Shown in pieces: positions 63,866-64,000 of a stretch of 64,000 nucleotides of DNA. Location of the stretch: positions 1 through 64,000 of the forward strand of contig JAIVFI010000015.1 in the NCBI GenBank assembly GCA_025558095.1. Reading direction: 5' to 3'. The notes under the pieces are model-generated. The model had not been told where the DNA came from. It searched no databases and worked only from the letters and a program-made list of their open reading frames with translations. Made by a program: the position numbers and the translations under genes. This DNA comes from Hyaloraphidium curvatum. Its lineage: Eukaryota > Monoblepharomycota > Hyaloraphidiomycetes > Hyaloraphidiales > Hyaloraphidiaceae. Each line of letters opens with the position of its first letter. The stretch's first letter is position 1.

Positions 63866-64000
63866 CCTCCCCCTGCTCCACCGCCCGCACCTGCACCAAA
63901 AGCTGCCTCGCCCCCCTTCCCACCCCCTCGGCACGCTCCGCGATCCCCTCCAGCGCCCTCGCGAGGCACGCGTGCTGCGCCGCCCGTCCTTCCGCGAGCA
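63866..64000 (-). CDS. Coiled-coil protein C-terminus (partial, continues past window)
   Basis: The minus-strand frame reads EGRAAQHACLARALEGIAER then GARQLLVQVRAVEQGEG and a stop near 63,866, aligned with the ends of the 53.6- and 58-kb coiled-coil exons (EGRARQHASLAGG, EGRARQYESLVGG). The 5' part lies beyond the right edge, so whether a CCCH finger is present cannot be seen. Confidence 0.5.

Overview
The window is GC-rich eukaryotic nuclear DNA. Protein-coding genes are split by short spliceosomal introns (mostly 49-70 nt, very often with a GTGGGT donor), sit close together on both strands, and encode eukaryotic modules: protein kinase, Dbl-homology RhoGEF, F-box, MYND and CCCH zinc fingers, SWEET sugar transporter, WW and SH3 domains. 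An early-diverging (chytrid-like) fungus or a related unicellular eukaryote fits best; the sequence alone does not fix the species.

Layout. 0-11 kb: a partial hypothetical gene, the tail of a non-LTR retroelement, a protein kinase with a long C-terminal extension, and an LRR-like gene that has lost its 5' end. 10.9-16.3 kb: a decayed segmental duplicate of the 26.9-36.4 kb block (RhoGEF, F-box, hydrolase, DCC and cyclophilin pieces joined by internal deletions), a frameshifted MYND gene, and fragments of a membrane-protein gene and of an SdrD-B-like surface repeat. 16.5-26.6 kb: a retroelement tail running straight into a 9.6-kb tandem satellite of about 58-59 units of 165 bp (some 160 bp). 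26.8-36.4 kb: the better-preserved copy of the duplicated block, with RhoGEF, F-box gene, broken MYND gene, alpha/beta hydrolase, F-box/LRR gene with an internal stop, DCC protein, cyclophilin and a membrane protein. 37.8-52.7 kb: SWEET transporter, FAD monooxygenase, thioesterase with an internal stop, MYND protein, mucin-like SH3 receptor, two F-box genes, methyltransferase, small membrane protein, WW protein, a two-repeat protein and a small coiled-coil membrane protein. 53-64 kb: two inverted copies of a gene pair (multi-TM protein plus coiled-coil protein, tail to tail), a CCCH/coiled-coil gene, glycosyltransferase, phytanoyl-CoA-dioxygenase-like enzyme and an eight-exon enoyl-CoA hydratase.

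The genes do not form an operon or an obvious pathway. The main themes are local duplication and decay (paralogous MYND, F-box, membrane and coiled-coil genes; several frameshifts and in-frame stops) around a large satellite, and a lineage-specific multi-TM family with a conserved CPC-x4-C motif present at four loci.
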